Numbered from the stretch's first letter, positions 11,522-23,217 are shown. The stretch is 64,000 nt of DNA from Salvia splendens (GCF_004379255.2 NC_056036.1:3596001-3660000), one strand, 5' to 3'. A program made the numbers and translations. Notes: a model not told the origin generated them from the letters alone.

Positions 11522-14500
11522 TTAAGTTGTTCTAGCTCTTCCCGCCCGAGGAAGCCTTGTAGTAGCTTCTAGAAAGTGGTGTCTTACCTTGTTGAGAGAA
11601 ATCACAACCTCTTTCATGTTACTTCTCTCACTTGGTGACATGGCAAGACACCCCAAGGCCACCTCAAAAATGGACAAGATGCATTGCACCTTTGCACCTA
11701 AATGTTCATCTTCTCTAGATAACAAACCAGTCGCCGCCACCGCTTCAATCTCTGCATTTTCTTCCATTGCCTTACTTACCCACTCTTTCAACCTCATTTC
11801 CTCGTTGAACATATCATCTGTCGGCTTCTTCCTCGTAAACATCTCCAGTACCAGAATGCCATAGCTGTACACATCCCCCTTCGTCGACACTTTCCCCTCT
11901 GATCCATATTCTGTTGCACGTTCGTCACAGAGTCAAACAAAATGTTACTCCTAAAAGACTGAACTACAACAAAGATTTTTTTTGTAGTTCACTCAATGTT
12001 AAAACCTAAATATTTGAAAATAATATCACCACCTGGTGCCATATATCCAACCGTAGCCAACGTGACCGTGTGCCTCACAGCTTCTCCTTGTTCGAAAAGC
12101 TTAGAAATTCCAAAATCAGATACACGAGCCGTCATATCTTGGTCTAGCATGACATTGCTCGGCTTCAGATCACAGTGAACAACAGGGTTCAAACCGCCAT
12201 GGTGAAGATACTCAAGCGCGACCGCAACATCAATTGCTATATTCAATCTCTGCTGCAAATCCAAGCAGTAGTTATGCGAATACAACCATTTCTCCAAACT
12301 CCCATTAGGCATAAATTCAAGAACCAGCCCCTTAAAATCTACGTTGCTGCAGCAGCTAACGACACGAACCAGATTCCTGTGACGGACACTGCTCAGTATC
12401 TCACATTCCACTTCAAAACTGCTGAAGCTCTTCTCCAACTCTTCATTGAAAACCTTAACTGCCACGGTTAGGCCATCAGGAGGAAGAATCCCTTTGAACA
12501 CCGACCCGAAGCTTCCTCTCCCCAGCAGATTAACCTGACTGAAGCCGTCTGTCGCCTCCAGAAGCTCCCGGTATGATACTCTTCTCCAAGCCAAAACTAC
12601 TGACATCTCATGATTATGTTCATTCACTCTGTTTCCCCGCCGCCTCAACACAAACCAGATAGCGACAGCCGCTGCTGCAAACACCACAGCCACCAAAACA
12701 TATTTGATCTGTTTACCACGTCGGACTCCTCTGCATGGAGGCACTTCAAATCGAGACACGCCGCAGAGTGCGGAGTTCTGCATGAATGATGATGCTGACA
12801 TGTTAGAAAAGCAACCTCCCGTCGGAATCTCCCCTTCCAGTCTGTTACGCGATACATCAAACTGTTTCAGATATCTGAGTGTCTCTAGTGAACTCGGGAT
12901 CGATCCTGACAGATTATTATTCGAAAGGTTTAGAGACAGCAAGCCTCGTAGATTCTGAAGCGACGGAGGAATGCTTCCTTGAAGGTTGTTGTGAGCCAGG
13001 GACAGAGTCTCTAAAGACTCTGCCTCTCCGAGCGAGCTTGGGATATCGCCTGAGAATTGATTCGAGGAAAGATCGAGATCTACGAGGACTTTAATGTTCT
13101 GTATCTCCGGTGGTATCTGTCCGGTTAGCATGTTGTTCGAGAAGTTCAAACTCCAGAGATCAATGAGTTTCCACAAATTTGGCAATGAACGAATGAATCT
13201 GTTGGAATCTAAGAAGATTCTTCGAAGCGACGTCATCTCCCCCAAGCATGAAGGTACTTCACCACTAAGCATGTTGTTGCTCAAGTACAAGTCTCCCAAT
13301 CTAGTCATATGGCAAAGATGAGATGGTATCCTCCCTTCCAATTTGTTTATTTCAAGATATAATGCTTCTAGATTCTGTAATTTCCCTATTTCTATTGGTA
13401 GATACCCTCTTAACTCATTACTATCCAACTCTATTGCTGTTAGGCTGCTAAGGTTTCCGAATCCAGGTGGGATCGAGCCCTTGATGCCGCAACCAGATGC
13501 TCTGAAGTACTGCAGGGAGGCAGATAGATTCCCGACTGAACGTGGGATGATTCCGTTGAGTTTGTTCAATGAGAAGTCTAGCCTCCCCAGATACTGGCAG
13601 TTCTGGAGAGACGAGACGAAACTGAGGTCCTGACCCGGAGATTCCCCTGTTAGATGGTTTCCTGCCAATATGAGTGTATTGAGGAGGCGAAGGTTGCCAA
13701 AATCGGGTACAACACCTGTGAAGGAATTGTTGCCTATCTCTATAAGAGATAGTTTAGAAGCATTTCCTATGTAGCTCGGGAACGGCCCAGTGAAGCCGTT
13801 GCTGTTTAGATACAACAACTCGAGATTAACCAAGGAAGATCCCATGGCTGGTGGGAGCTCTCCGCTCAGCTTATTGAACGCGAGGTTCAGCTCGACTAGT
13901 GTAGAGATATTGAAAATGGAAGGAGGGACGGAACCGTTGAATCCATTGTAGGACATTGTAAGCCTCTCGAGGTTAATGTGATAAAATAGTAGTACATTTA
14001 GGACAACATACCAGTCAACTTGTTCTCATTTAGAAAGAGAAACCTGAGCTGGCTCATGTTTCCAACTCTTTTAGGCATGGGGCCTGTGAGTAGGTTTTCC
14101 GAGAGCTGGAGAAGCCGAACCTTACGGCAGTCAAGTAGGCCGAACAAGCTTTCACCGGTGAGATTGTTACTATTAAGAAAAATCACCTCAAGATTAGGAA
14201 GATTAAGCGTTGGTGGAACTCTTCCTGAGAGGCTATTGTAACCAAGGTCTATCTCTTTGAGAGAAGACATGTTGAAGATGAATGAAGGAATCTCCCCAAT
14301 GAGTGAGCTTTGTGCCATGCTCAATATTTCCAATCTTGATAGATTGCCTATCTCTGGTGGTATACCTCCTGCAACATACATACGTGTTTTAAGAAATGTA
14401 ATAGATCATTATCAAAAATAGTAAAGCGAAATGAAAGATTTTATTGTGAATATCTATTTTTTTGGCAAAATGAGACGGTTTATCGCGGACGGGATGGTGA

Positions 14501-15484
14501 TGGTGTACCTTGCAAGTTATTTGTCCCAAGATACAAGTTCTTCAGAAGGGTCAAACTAGCAATCCCCGCCGGTATGCTTCCATTGAATTGGTTACGCGAA
14601 AGGGATAAGCGCTGCAGCGATGTGCACTTGAAGAGTCTCGACGGGATCAAACCAAAAAGTTGATTAAGAGAGAGAAAAAGGCCTTCCAGTCGGGGAAGAT
14701 CATGTATCACAATCTTCCCCGACAGGTTGTTTGCTGAAAGGTCAAGCATTTCCAAAGATGACATGTTGAAAATGGTGGACGGTATTGATCCCGTCAGCTG
14801 GTTATACTTCAAGTCCAACGATTTGAAGCGGGAAAGGTTACCGATCTCTTTTGGAATATTGCCGGTGATCGCGTTGTAAGAAGCATCAAGTTTCTCGAGG
14901 TTCGAAAGGTTGAGCAGATTTGGAATGACACCGCCAAGACTGTTGTTCTGCAGGGTGGCTTCTTTTAGTTGCGTCAACGCGCCAAGCCATGGAGGTAAAT
15001 CTCCGGTGAAGTTGTTGAAGTCGAGGTATATGTTTTGTAGGAGACCTAGGTTAGACAGTTCACGGGGCAGGTGGCCCGTGAATCTGTTGAGGCCGAGGTC
15101 CAAGGATCTCAGGAAAGAAAGGTTCCCAAGATGTGGAGCCACGGTGCCTCCTAGGCTCGCATTGTAGAGACTTAAGGCCGTGACTCGCCTTCTGGCGCCG
15201 CAGGAAACGCCATACCAGCTGCAGACAGAGGCAGAGGCGGAGGCGGAGGCGGAGGCGGAGGCGGACCAATTTCTTGTGATTTTGTCAAGAGGGTCTGAAG
15301 TGATTCTTGATTTGAAGGCAAGAAGAGCTTCTGCATCAGTTGACAAATTGGTTGATGCATTGGCTGAGAGTAGAAATAAATATGCATAAAATTGTAGTAA
15401 TATCACATCTGAATAAGTGAAGTGAATGAAAGTTGTTTCCATCATGATAGAATTTTTGCCTTCTTCAAAGTTTATTTTATTCAT
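11522..15484 (-). CDS. LRR receptor-like kinase, subfamily XII type, non-RD; LRR region possibly disrupted
   Basis: Plasma-membrane receptor kinase of the FLS2/EFR/Xa21-like class, usually involved in sensing microbes; the ligand is unknown. Exons (minus): 15484-14509, 14368-14012, about 13970-12033 and 11910-11522. A hydrophobic signal peptide is followed by STDAEALLAFKSRI and the N-terminal cap CSWYGVSC, then about 20 LRRs of the LxxNxLxGxIP type, a membrane segment (VLVAVVFAAAAVAIWFVL) and a kinase with GRGSFGSV, VAVK, HCDLKPSN and DFG. Cys before the catalytic Asp makes it non-RD. A downstream in-frame Met pair at about 15445/15442 may be the real start. Exon 2 ends normally at NKLTG|GT, but only about 40 nt separate it from the next LRR (LERLTMSYN), which lies in another frame. 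That leaves no room for an intron plus the missing half repeat. Either a deletion has broken the gene or the sequence is misassembled here. Confidence 0.82.
15229..15264. repeat. GGAGGC hexanucleotide microsatellite in the LRR-kinase N-terminus
   Basis: Tandem GCGGAG units encode an alternating Ala-Ser run on the minus strand, between the LRR N-terminal domain (ITRNW) and VCSWYGVSC. The length is likely variable between individuals. Confidence 0.85.
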
Positions 15485-16063
15485 AATGAAGAAACTTGGC
15501 GCATAAGGTCTATAATATCATGATTTATATAATGTAGTCATTAAAAACGATGAAGAAATTTACTAGTATATGATTTATAAGATTTGAATTAATAGTTTGA
15601 TTGCACCGGTAGCGGCTGAGTCTAGTAAATGCTGGTCCATTTATTATTCTTGGTGGGGAGCATCCATTCATTTTCAGTAAAATATTTGATCTTCTGGAGG
15701 GTCATTGCCATCTTATCATTATTCATCAAACTTTAATTTTTTATTACAGTGGATTGTTTTATCAATTACTATGTTATACTGAGAATTTTTAACAGTCTTG
15801 TACTACATTGCCATAGCCATCATTTTATCATAATTAATTACTCCATGTATTATCAAACCAAACTCTCTTTAATTAATTTCGCACCCAAACGATAAACATA
15901 GGGGTCAATGTGATAAAATCCAAAATTGAGGGTCCAACTTACAAATATAACTCTCTGTTATCTTATCCTTCCTTCAAACACTTTCTGGCAAATCCTTCCT
16001 TCAAACACTTTCTGGCAAAAACAAAGCGCAACAAAACAACTCAAAAAGCTCAAATCTTCCACA
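15485..16063. other. Divergent intergenic between the LRR kinase and RPL28
   Basis: It should contain the promoters of both divergent genes. The RPL28-proximal part contains an exact 27-bp tandem duplication in the likely 5' leader. No other element is clear. Confidence 0.6.
15966..16019 (+). repeat. 27-bp exact tandem duplication in the RPL28 5' leader
   Basis: Two adjacent identical copies, 15966-15992 and 15993-16019, begin TCCTTCCTTCAAACAC. They end 44 nt before the RPL28 start codon. Confidence 0.9.
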
Positions 16064-17390
16064 ATGGCGACGGTAACAGCTACGCTACGACCGGTAATGA
16101 TGAGTGTGCCTGCGGCGAAGTCCCAACACGTTTCCAGAATTTCTCTGAAGAGTTCGAGATTGAGTTCAGACATTGGCTTCATTTCATCCCAGCTGAGCGG
16201 CATCAAAATTTCAACCACAGCCTTCGAAACTACCCCTTGCACAATTTCGGCACCTTTCAGGCCTTCTCTTCAGCCCGTTGCTAGTAATTTTTCTTCGATT
16301 CTCTTTCTGCGCGCTTTTGTGTTGTTAAATTTGATGTTCTAGTTATTCTATATCGCCTTTTTTGGATAGCTTAGGGCTTTAATGTGGAGAATTTTGTGAA
16401 TTGTTCTGTTTTAAAGTGAATAAAGGTACTGATTGGTCTGGTCTTGTTGCTGATTTTTCCTTTGAATTGTGTTTATGAATTTGAGAGAGGTTGATGTTCT
16501 AGTTCTTCTATTACGCCTTTTTTGGATAGCTTAGGGTTTTAATGTGAAGAATTTTGTGAATTATTCTGTTTTAATGTGATTGAAGGTACTGACTGGTCTG
16601 GTCTTGTAGTTGATTTTTCCTTTGAATTATGTTTATGAAAATGAGAGGTTCATTTGTAAAGCTTGCTCAAACGCTGATGACAACTGGAATTATCAGAAAT
16701 GTTTTATCTGGATTAATAGGGGAAACTTATCCTTGTAAAACTAATTCATTAAATTTGCTATAGAATGATTTCATGTTGATCTCAGCTACCTGTTGTCATG
16801 TTTAGCTCATATCCATGTTTGTGTCAGCACGGTCGGGTATGAGTGATTAGAGTTGTCGGAATAAGTTAATCTCGAGTGGCTAAGACACATAGATGGTTGC
16901 AGCACCTAGCATTGCAATGAAACTAGAGGTATTTCTGTTCTTGGAAGTAGAACTTATCTATGGACTAGGATGGTCAGTTAGCTAGTGGTTTGTCATGGAT
17001 ACGTTTATCAGAACTGATGAACCGAAGCAGACGAACTGGAAGTATATGAAATGTTTTATCTGGCTTAAGAGGGGAAACTTATGCGTGTAAAAGTAATTCA
17101 TTGAATTTGTTATGGAATGATTTCATGTTAATCAATTTGTTTGGGTTTGTATTACAGGGAGAATCTGTCCCTTCACCGGGAAAAAACCAAACAAGGCGAA
17201 CAGGGTTTCCCACTCGAACCACAGGACCATAAGGAGGCAATTTGTGAATCTCCAGTATAAGAAGATTTGGTGGGAAGCCGGGAAGCGCTTTGTGAAGTTG
17301 CGATTGTCAATCAAAGCTATAAAGACCATCGAGAAGAATGGACTCGATGCAGTGGCTAAGAAGGCCGGAATTGATCTCAGCAAAATGTGA
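16064..17390 (+). CDS. RPL28: Plastid 50S ribosomal protein L28 (bL28c) precursor
   Basis: Component of the chloroplast large ribosomal subunit, encoded in the nucleus and imported. Two exons (16064-16283 and 17158-17390) with a GT-AG intron give 150 aa. Residues 1 to about 73 form a Ser/Arg-rich, acid-poor transit peptide. The mature domain starts [20 protein letters not shown], with bL28 hallmarks [21 protein letters not shown] and a C-terminal [18 protein letters not shown] typical of the plastid form. The start was chosen at ACAATGGCG, which opens the transit peptide. The 874-nt intron is unusual in holding two separate internal duplications. Confidence 0.95.
16332..16650. repeat. Tandem duplication (about 160 bp per copy) in the RPL28 intron
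   Basis: The words GATGTTCTAGTT(A/C)TTCTAT, CGCCTTTTTTGGATAGCTTA, GGTCTGGTCTTGT and GATTTTTCCTTTGAATT appear in the same order twice, at about 16332-16490 and 16493-16650. Identity is high but not complete. A second duplicated block of about 85 bp lies at about 16697-16780 and 17049-17134 (ATGTTTTATCTGG … GGAATGATTTCATGTT). Confidence 0.88.
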
Positions 17391-19251
17391 TCTTAACAGA
17401 GGAAGAAGAGGTGACAGAAGTTTCTGATCTCTTTATGTTCCTAACTTCCTATTGTTTCATGTTATGTAGCTTCTCTCTTCGCCATATTTTGATACCATTT
17501 CCTTGCTGTAAAATCTTGCTTCGTTCCTCGAATTATCAGAGAGTGAACATAATATTGAAGTAGTACTATAATTTTGGTGAACTGAAAAGATTTTGTTGGG
17601 TAAATTTGAAGATAAATGATATGTTTGGTATGCTAGTGTCAATTTTGGTATATTGCTTGATAAATTTTCCAAACTTAATTCTGAAGAAAATATAATTATG
17701 ATTATATTAGAGGGATTTTAATTTTTAATCTCTTTTATTTCAGAAATTCTCAGTTGACCATTGGACCCCATTGTCAATGGCGTAATGGATAATCTTTTAA
17801 TGCCAGCAAAAATGCAAACCTAAATTGATAGCTCCTCTAACTCATTCCAATTTTAGAATCGACTGAATTGATTTTTCGAGTTTCAACTTGAAAGTTAACC
17901 TATATTTCTGATCTTTTGTTTATAAAAGGGACTAATAGAACAGTACAACTATAAATTAGTTCAGATTGTTACCACCAACTTTAAATGTGGTATAAAATAG
18001 TAGCTCTCGTCTCATTAAAGTCTAAAGATGACTCACTTTCCTTTTTAGTTTGTTCGAACCAAGATGACCCATTATTTAAAACAGAAACATCTTTATATCT
18101 ACTTTATTTCCTCTTTCTTATTTTACTCTCTCCACTCAACACACAAAATAAAGTTGTATAAAATCTCATGCCGTCCAAGGAAGGGGTACTCTTCCTTAGG
18201 ACGGAAGGAGACTTTTTAGCATGTACTAGTAGTCATTTTCCTACAAAATTGATTTTTTGATTAAATTCAATATAAGGGTAATATGCCCAAATAAAATTGG
18301 TTAGATCTTCATTATTTTAATCAACAAACATTCATTAGTACGTTGAACTATTTTTCCTCTCTATTAATATATTCAATCTGATTTTATCTCTTCACTCAAC
18401 ACATTAAATAACAATTTCTAAGTTCTCATATAAATGAAGAGTAAATGTTATGTGTAATATGAATCCTTTATGTCATTTTGGTATGTCGATCAATAGGAGT
18501 CTCGTTTCTATTCTACTATAAATGGTAAGTATGTCACATATTTCATTCGCTTATTTTATTCATATTTTATTATAAAACTAATGTATAAATATGATATTCA
18601 CATTTTACTAATTTTTTCAACTTAACCTTTTTTTATAGTATTTCTTAAAACTCACAGCAAAAAAGAGATTTTTAATTATGGACGGAAAGAGCATTCATAA
18701 AGCTTGTTTAAGATTATTGACTCAAATAAATTCCAAACCTATATATAAAAATAATATTCTCTCCGTCTCATAGTAGATGTTGCACTTTCCTTTTTAGTTT
18801 GTCCCACAAAAGATGTCACATTTCCTTTTTTAGAAAAAGTTCTTTCTCACATTAATATAAACATATTATTTTCTATTTTAACTTAAAATACAAAACAACA
18901 CCTCCTAAAATCTCGTGTCAATCCCCAAATGTGAATCTACTATGGGATGGGGGGAGTATTTATTTTATTTGATTTAATAATAAACAAGTAAATAACGTTT
19001 TCAAATGCTCCGTATTCAATTCGCTAGGAGTAGCTGCACCCCAAATAATGTATACCTACCCCAAAAATGAATGCCTAATAACAGCCTAAAAGTAGATATT
19101 TTGGAAAATTTATTTATTAGCTTTTGCCAGAATTATTAATTAATCAATATTAGTACCTTTTTTATTGAGAAATATTTACTCTTTTAAGGAGTATTAACTT
19201 TTTGGCTTTAGAAAATCAGTATTTGCAGAGATTATTAGCTTTTGCCAGAAT
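17391..19251. other. AT-rich intergenic with Stowaway remnants
   Basis: Beyond the RPL28 3' end there is no supported gene. Fragments resembling Stowaway termini occur near 18010-18210 (CCTTAGGACGGAAGGAG) and a better-defined element lies at 18759-18956. The rest looks like unannotated intergenic DNA. Confidence 0.6.
18759..18956. mobile_element. Stowaway-like Tc1/mariner MITE (degraded)
   Basis: The left end CTCTCCGTCTCATAGTAGAT pairs with the right end ATCTACTATGGGATGGGGGG in opposite orientation, about 200 bp apart, next to TA dinucleotides. This fits the Stowaway consensus CTCCCTCCGTCCC in degraded form. Confidence 0.7.
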
Positions 19252-19747
19252 TAGGGGTGGCACGGTACGGTATACCGCACCGAAAATTGAGGTATGAGAA
19301 AATGTCATACCTATACCTTACCGAATTTTTCGGTATGCCGCGGTATACCGAAAAATTCGGTATGTCAATATTTGAAAACCTTTACCTTACCGACATTGCG
19401 GTATACCGTACCGTATTGCGGTATACCGCGGTATACCGCAAATCATACTTGTTTGATTTATAAATAATAAATATATTAAATATTATAATTTTATAAATAA
19501 TAAATATATTAAATATATATAATTATTAACGGTATATACCGCAAAATTACGGTATATACCGCAATTTTGCAGTATATACAGTAATTGCGGTATAATGCGG
19601 TATGATGCGGTATATGCAAAATTCATACCTTTGCCGTACCTTAATCTAACGGTAAGGTATCATACCGTACCGAAAAATGCGGTATACCAAAAATGCGGTA
19701 TTTTCGGTACGGTAAGTGCGGTATTTCGGTATATTTTGCCAGCCCTA
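19252..19747. mobile_element. Non-autonomous hAT-type element made of GGTATACCG repeats
   Basis: The ends TAGGGGTGGC and GCCAGCCCTA are imperfect inverted repeats flanked by a perfect 8-bp duplication GCCAGAAT (19244-19251 and 19748-19755), as for hAT elements. The interior is almost entirely short palindromic words (CGGTATACCG, GCGGTATA), giving very high self-complementarity. No coding capacity. Confidence 0.9.
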
Positions 19748-19814
19748 GCCAGAATAGTGAATTGATAAGTTTCACTTTTCCTTTATCGAGAAATATTTAC
19801 TCTTTTAAATATTA

Positions 19815-20065
19815 CTCCCTCCGTCCCCTAATAGGAGTCGTTGTTTGACCGGGCACGAGTTTTAAGAAATGTAAAGAAAAGTTGGTTGAAAAAGTTAGTG
19901 GAATGTGAGACCCATTTTTTTATATTGATTTTATAATAAAATGTGAGTGGAGTGAGTTAGTGGAATGTGGGACCTACTACCATTTATGGTAAAAATGAAG
20001 AGTGACTCTTAATGGGGGACGGCCCAAAAAGGAAATTAACGACTCTTATTCGGGGACGGATGGAG
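19815..20065. mobile_element. Stowaway MITE (Tc1/mariner)
   Basis: Starts CTCCCTCCGTCCCCTAATAG and ends in the complementary TCGGGGACGGATGGAG, flanked by TA on both sides (19813-19814 and 20066-20067). The length of 251 bp is typical. Confidence 0.9.
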
Positions 20066-20855
20066 TAACTTTTTCTTTAAAAATACACTTTTTTTTCTAG
20101 AAATCTAGTCAGGACAGAAGATTCTCAAACTGCGGCCACACATATTTTCTCAACCTGTTCACCACAGCCTAAAATTCCTTATCACCTTGTCTTCTTTTTT
20201 TTCCTTTTCGTTTTCTTTTTCTTTTTATTCCTTTTATTTAAGAAAAAGCTTTTAAAATTCAATTACTATTTTAAGGTTATCAACCTTTCAGATCGATATA
20301 TAGATTTGTATATATAGTCATTTTCAAGTTTCAACCGTGAAATTACTAATTAGCATATGGAATATTGTAAGTTTAGACATGTTTAGTTTTCAATTATTAG
20401 GTTTTTAATCCATGCTATTATGGATTACAATCGGGATATACCCTACTTTTTGGTTTGCGTGTTCATTTGTTTGGCCTCAAGGCTCACACTATTAATTTCA
20501 TTTTAGTGAGTTAACAAATACTAGGATTTTTATACATGGAATAAAAATGTTTCGGTTAATTACACTATAAATTTTTAATACTCAATTAATTATTAAAAAG
20601 TTCAGTTAATTATAGAAAGAACAAATCAACTAGTTAAGATGTCATTATAAAAGTAATTTTCTTCTGCAAAAGTCATCATATTGTTTTGATAATTGGAATC
20701 CAATTAATACTGACACATATTTTTTGCAATAATTGCTTATATATTCCAATTCGGACTCACGTGTATAGTGATATTTTCGACATTAATGTTTAAAACTCGT
20801 TATAAAACAAATGTTTATTATAGGTCGAAATATAGCTACCACACTTGTACCAGTG

Positions 20856-21062
20856 CTCCCTCCCTTCCTTATTGATAGAGTCATTTTTTTAGTATAAAGT
20901 TTAAGAATAGTATATTAAATGGATGGTGAAAAAAATAAGAGAGAATAAAGTAAAAAAAAAAGAATTACTTTTTGTTAAAAATAGAAATGACTCAATTAAC
21001 TTGAAACTTTCAAAATAGAAAAATGACTCTATTAACATGGAATGGACATGGAACGGAGGGAA
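20856..21062. mobile_element. Stowaway-like MITE (degraded)
   Basis: The left arm CTCCCTCCCTTCCTTATTGA and the right arm ending ATGGAACGGAGGGAA are inverted. The subterminal TAGAGTCATTTTT / AAAAATGACTCTA also match. Boundaries are approximate. Confidence 0.7.
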
Positions 21063-21176
21063 TACTTTTTAGCAAAAGCGATTAAAACAATACAGAATCT
21101 ACATGAACATAATATAAATACTCTGAGCCTACCCAAATTTATGACCAAACAATGGGTGCACTTGTTCAAGCCCTAA

Positions 21177-23217
21177 GAGCATCTCCAATAACCGGCGTCA
21201 CCACCGCGACGCCGATTTTTCGCCCACGCCGGTTTGACGCCGAACCATTGGAACCGGCGTGGGCGAAATCGGCGTCGCCATGCCGATTTCCGCGCTGACG
21301 CCGGTTCCGACGCCGATCCTCACGGGCGCCATTGTGCGTCCCGGATCGGCGCCAAACCGGCGTCGGATTTAAATTTTTTTTTTTTTTTCGAAAACACTAT
21401 ATATACGCGCGTTGAACCTCATTTTCATTCGCACCACTTGTTTTAACGAGTACTCTCTCTCTACCTTACTTTCTGTACAAGATCAATAACGAGCAATGGA
21501 GAACAACTACGAAGGTACTCCAGTTAATCCCGGGGGATGGTCTCAGACTCCCCCGCCTCCCGGTGTAGGGTCTCAGACGCCCCCGACTCCCGGGGCAGGG
21601 TCTCATACTTCCCCGGCTCCTGGGGGAGGTGGTTGGCCTCCGATGAGCGGGTACTACACCATGTACCCGTGGCAGCATATGATTCTGGGGTGGGCACCCG
21701 GCATGCAGCCCCCTATGCAGATGATGCCGGGGTGGGCACCCGGCATGCAGCCACCGGCGCAACAGATGATTCCCCCGGCGCAGGGGACGCACGGGGGGGA
21801 CAACGCCTATCGGCCGATTTTTTATTTTTCCACCGGTTCTTCGCACACATCGACCCCAACGAATGCACAGTTTACGGAGACCTTCTCCTTAGCGGACTTG
21901 GGTTTTGATATTAACGAGGTTTCGGAAACTCTCATTCAAAGCCAGGGAGTAGGGCGGGGTAAGAAGAAGGGCAAGGCGAAGAAGGTCGGCGAGTCGTCGC
22001 AGCCCCAAGCCGAAATCCGGGGCCGGAGGAAGTGGACAGACGCGGAGAACGTTGCGATTGCCAAGGCGTGGGTGAGTGTCTGCGACGATCCTCTGGTTTC
22101 GAACAACCAGAGGATCGTCAACTTGTGGGCCAAGATAGCCGCAGCCTACAGGGCATTTTGCCCTGAAGGGAGACCGTGCACCGGGGAGGAGGTCCGGAAG
22201 TGCTGGGACCGAATCAGGGCTGGCGTCTCTCGATTTTCGGGTTTGTACGCCAACGCCCTCCGCATGCAGACCAGTGGCCAAACAGAGGAAGACTGCAGGA
22301 GGATTGCGGAGAGAGCCTACCCCGATCCGGATAAGAAGTACTATGAGTTCACCTACTGGAACTGCTACGTTGTGCTCAACGAGTCGGAGAAATTCCGGGC
22401 AGGCGTCGACGCTGGCTGGCCGAAGAGGCAGAGACTGAACTATACCGGAGATTATAGCGGCAGCAGCGGTGGTTCGTCAGACCTCCCTGAGACGGCCCAG
22501 GAGGTCCCGACTCCTCGGTCGTTCGGTCGCCGACCTCGCCCGGTTGGGCAAAGGCGGGTGCAGCAGGTTGCGAGGGGGGGCACCCCGAGTTCCCAGGACG
22601 TCCATTCGGCATCCCCCCTCGGCAGGTCTACCGAGGAGCTCAAATTCTTCGCGCGCCAACAAACGCGCGCTCAAATGGTGAAGACCTTAGCCGACTTCCA
22701 AGCGGCGGTGGACCCCGAGGTGAAGGATTTTCTTCGTGTATTGCTCCAGAGCCAGCGTGAAGAATTGGAGGCGATGAGGAGGGACACCGGCGGGAATAGC
22801 CGCGACGGAGGCGGCGGCGACGACGGTGAAGAAGCGCTGGGCGACGACGGAGACGAGGACGGCGGCGATGAGTGATTTTGTTTTACTTTTTTAAATTACA
22901 GTACTTTTTAATTTTTGTACTTTTTTTATATTATTGTACTTTTTTTTAAAATTAATGTACTTTTTAAATTTTAATATTATTATTCGAATTTTCCGTATTT
23001 GTCTCGTAAATTAAATTCCGTATGTTGATACAAGTGTAAATTAAATTATATAATTGTTATTAGTGATGTGGATAGGTAGTGTGAAGGCTATGTGAGGGCT
23101 ATTTGATGTCCAGTTGATGTGGCAAGCTGATGTGGCAGGAGAATTGTAGTGCTGATGATGTGGCAGTGTGAAGGCTATTTGAGGGCTATTTGACGTCCTA
23201 ACCTATTGGAGATGCTC
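21177..23217 (+). mobile_element. PIF/Harbinger-type element carrying an intact Myb-like ORF but no transposase
   Basis: A 2041-bp element with ends GAGCATCTCCAATAACCGG and ATTGGAGATGCTC and target duplication TAA (21174-21176 and 23218-23220). The left subterminal part is rich in GGCGTCG / CGCCGGTT words. It contains one complete accessory ORF and no DDE transposase, so any movement would depend on a transposase supplied elsewhere. Confidence 0.9.
21496..22875 (+). CDS. Harbinger accessory protein (Myb/SANT or trihelix-like DNA-binding)
   Basis: 459 aa, single exon, inside the Harbinger element. Residues 1 to about 100 are Pro/Gly/Met-rich, with repeated QTPP.PG and GWAPGMQPP units. At about 174-245 is the Myb/SANT-like domain (RRKWTDAENVAIAKAWVSV … VRKCWDRIRAGVSRFSGLYA), as in the Harbinger second protein that binds the ends and helps the transposase enter the nucleus. 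A middle segment carries a low-complexity Ser/Pro/Arg stretch, then helical REELEAMRRD and an acidic Asp/Gly-rich tail. The start follows the leader GATCAATAACGAGCAATGG. The frame is intact while the related copies at 26100 and 28934 are broken, so it is younger or under constraint. Plant annotations often give such proteins misleading names (for example glutathione S-transferase T3-like). Confidence 0.85.
   Translation: MENNYEGTPVNPGGWSQTPPPPGVGSQTPPTPGAGSHTSPAPGGGGWPPMSGYYTMYPWQHMILGWAPGMQPPMQMMPGWAPGMQPPAQQMIPPAQGTHGGDNAYRPIFYFSTGSSHTSTPTNAQFTETFSLADLGFDINEVSETLIQSQGVGRGKKKGKAKKVGESSQPQAEIRGRRKWTDAENVAIAKAWVSVCDDPLVSNNQRIVNLWAKIAAAYRAFCPEGRPCTGEEVRKCWDRIRAGVSRFSGLYANALRMQTSGQTEEDCRRIAERAYPDPDKKYYEFTYWNCYVVLNESEKFRAGVDAGWPKRQRLNYTGDYSGSSGGSSDLPETAQEVPTPRSFGRRPRPVGQRRVQQVARGGTPSSQDVHSASPLGRSTEELKFFARQQTRAQMVKTLADFQAAVDPEVKDFLRVLLQSQREELEAMRRDTGGNSRDGGGGDDGEEALGDDGDEDGGDE

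Noticed and set aside
21466..22674. Long open frames opposite and in other frames of the Harbinger accessory gene
   Set aside because: Shadows caused by high GC content. Only the 459-aa frame shows the Myb-like domain and matches the sister copies.
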